A program made the position numbers and the translations under genes. Below the pieces are notes generated by a model. That model did not search any database, had not been told where the DNA came from, and saw only the letters and a list, made by a program, of their open reading frames with translations. From the NCBI RefSeq assembly GCF_011008945.1, contig NZ_WYCT01000027.1, forward strand, positions 1-37,898: a stretch of DNA of 37,898 bases, in the 5' to 3' direction. Positions within the stretch are counted from its first letter, which is position 1; each line of letters opens with the position of its first letter. The stretch comes from Streptomyces harenosi (GTDB taxonomy: Bacteria > Actinomycetota > Actinomycetes > Streptomycetales > Streptomycetaceae). Below are positions 37,105 through 37,898 of this stretch, in pieces.

Positions 37105-37898
37105 ATGCGTACTGCGTACAGCGTGGAGACGGTCAGGGCGGCGGAGCGGGAGCTGATGGCCAGGCTTCCCGGCGGGGCGTTGATGCAGCGGGCGGCGGCC
37201 GGGCTCGCCGCCGCCTGCGCCGAGTTGCTCGGGCGGGTGTACGGCAGCCGGGTCGTGCTGCTCGTCGGCAGCGGGGACAACGGGGGCGACGCCCTGTACG
37301 CCGGGGCGCGGCTCGCCCGGCGGGGCGCGGGCGTGACGGCGGTGCTCCTGGCGCCGCAGCGGGCGCACCCCGCGGGGCTGGCCGCGCTGCGCCGGGCCGG
37401 CGGGTCCGTCGCGGACGCCGCCGCGGCGGAGCGGCTGATCGAGCGGGCCGACCTCGTCGTGGACGGCATCGTCGGCATCGGCGGGAAGGGCGGGCTGCGC
37501 CCGGAGGCCGTGCCGCCGGCCGCCGCGGCCGAGCGGTCCCGGGCCGCCGTCGTCGCCGTCGACCTGCCGAGCGGCGTCGACGCGGACACGGGGGAGGTGC
37601 GCGGGGCCGCCGTACGGGCCGATGTGACCGTGACGTTCGGGACGCACAAGCCGGGGCTGCTGGTCGATCCCGCGCGGGAGTACGCCGGGTCCGTCCGGCT
37701 GGTCGACATCGGGCTGCGGCCCGAACTGCCCGCCGAACCCGTGCTGGAGGCGCTCCAGCACGCGGACGTGGCCCGGCTGCTGCCGGTGCCGGCGAGCGAG
37801 AGCGACAAGTACCGGCGCGGGGTCGTCGGCGTGGCCGCCGGGTCCGCGCGGTATCCGGGGGCGGCCGTGCTCGCCGTGTCCGGGGCGCTGCGGGGCGG
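37105..37898 (+). CDS. nnr: Bifunctional NAD(P)H-hydrate epimerase/dehydratase, N-terminal part (cut by window end)
   Basis: The 264 codons visible run off the right edge. The N-terminal YjeF_N (epimerase) domain shows GSGDNGGDALYAGARLARRG, DGIVGIGGKGG and VAVDLPSGVDADTGEV, then the TFGTHKPGLLVDPAREYAG end block at about 173-191. From about residue 235, KYRRGVVGVAAGSARYPGAA begins the ribokinase-like ADP-dependent dehydratase domain. The enzyme repairs damaged NADH/NADPH hydrates. The ATG (MRTAYSVETVRAAERELM) is the family-like start; there is no ribosome-binding site, and CACACT lies 8 nt upstream. Confidence 0.93.
   Translation, partial: MRTAYSVETVRAAERELMARLPGGALMQRAAAGLAAACAELLGRVYGSRVVLLVGSGDNGGDALYAGARLARRGAGVTAVLLAPQRAHPAGLAALRRAGGSVADAAAAERLIERADLVVDGIVGIGGKGGLRPEAVPPAAAAERSRAAVVAVDLPSGVDADTGEVRGAAVRADVTVTFGTHKPGLLVDPAREYAGSVRLVDIGLRPELPAEPVLEALQHADVARLLPVPASESDKYRRGVVGVAAGSARYPGAAVLAVSGALRG

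Overview
The window is about 38 kb of very GC-rich DNA with codon use and gene order typical of Streptomyces. GTG starts are common, there is a Tat-secreted glycosidase and a streptogrisin-type protease, and the S10-spc-alpha ribosomal protein cluster is present without rpsD. No tRNA, rRNA, CRISPR array, insertion sequence or prophage was seen.

Region by region: (1) 1-940 holds no recognised gene, only inverted repeats and a possible xylan-type operator just before a secreted GH115 alpha-glucuronidase (941-4069, +). (2) 4137-7501 is a minus-strand block: a streptogrisin C-type protease with a chitin-binding module, a cysteine-rich LysR regulator and a DUF574-type SAM methyltransferase. (3) gdhA (7798-9156, +) is closed by a strong hairpin. 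(4) A clear TTGACC/TAATCT promoter and a structured leader of about 360 nt precede rpsJ-rplC-rplD-rplW-rplB-rpsS-rplV-rpsC-rplP-rpmC-rpsQ. Two tight inverted repeats follow, then the spc set rplN-rplX-rplE-rpsZ-rpsH-rplF-rplR-rpsE-rpmD-rplO, with a very long hairpin before rpsH. Three hairpins separate rplO from secY-adk-map. (5) infA-rpmJ, rpsM-rpsK, rpoA, rplQ and truA follow, each group separated by hairpin-bearing gaps. (6) A membrane-anchored unknown protein (-) and a GT87-type membrane glycosyltransferase (+) are divergent; then come rplM-rpsI with its own promoter, glmM, a minus-strand coaA-DUF389 pair, glmS, acpS and the start of nnr, which is cut by the window end.

The genes form a growth core: ribosome assembly, translation initiation (infA), protein export and N-terminal processing (secY, map), nucleotide balance (adk), transcription (rpoA), cell-wall amino-sugar supply (glmS, glmM), and CoA/ACP cofactor supply (coaA, acpS). 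The left end is accessory and degradative (hemicellulose and protein breakdown).

The most interesting non-textbook signals are: a compact multi-helix RNA candidate with its own TAATAT box and a 15-bp terminator between acpS and nnr (about 36820-36984); a decayed 264-bp tandem copy of the 3' end of map (22683-22946); an identical 14-nt hairpin-forming motif in the rpsM and rplQ leaders; a roughly 57-nt hairpin in front of rpsH; CGAAA/TTTCG palindromes before the GH115 gene; and several genes with a TANNNT box placed 7 nt before the start codon, suggesting leaderless transcripts.
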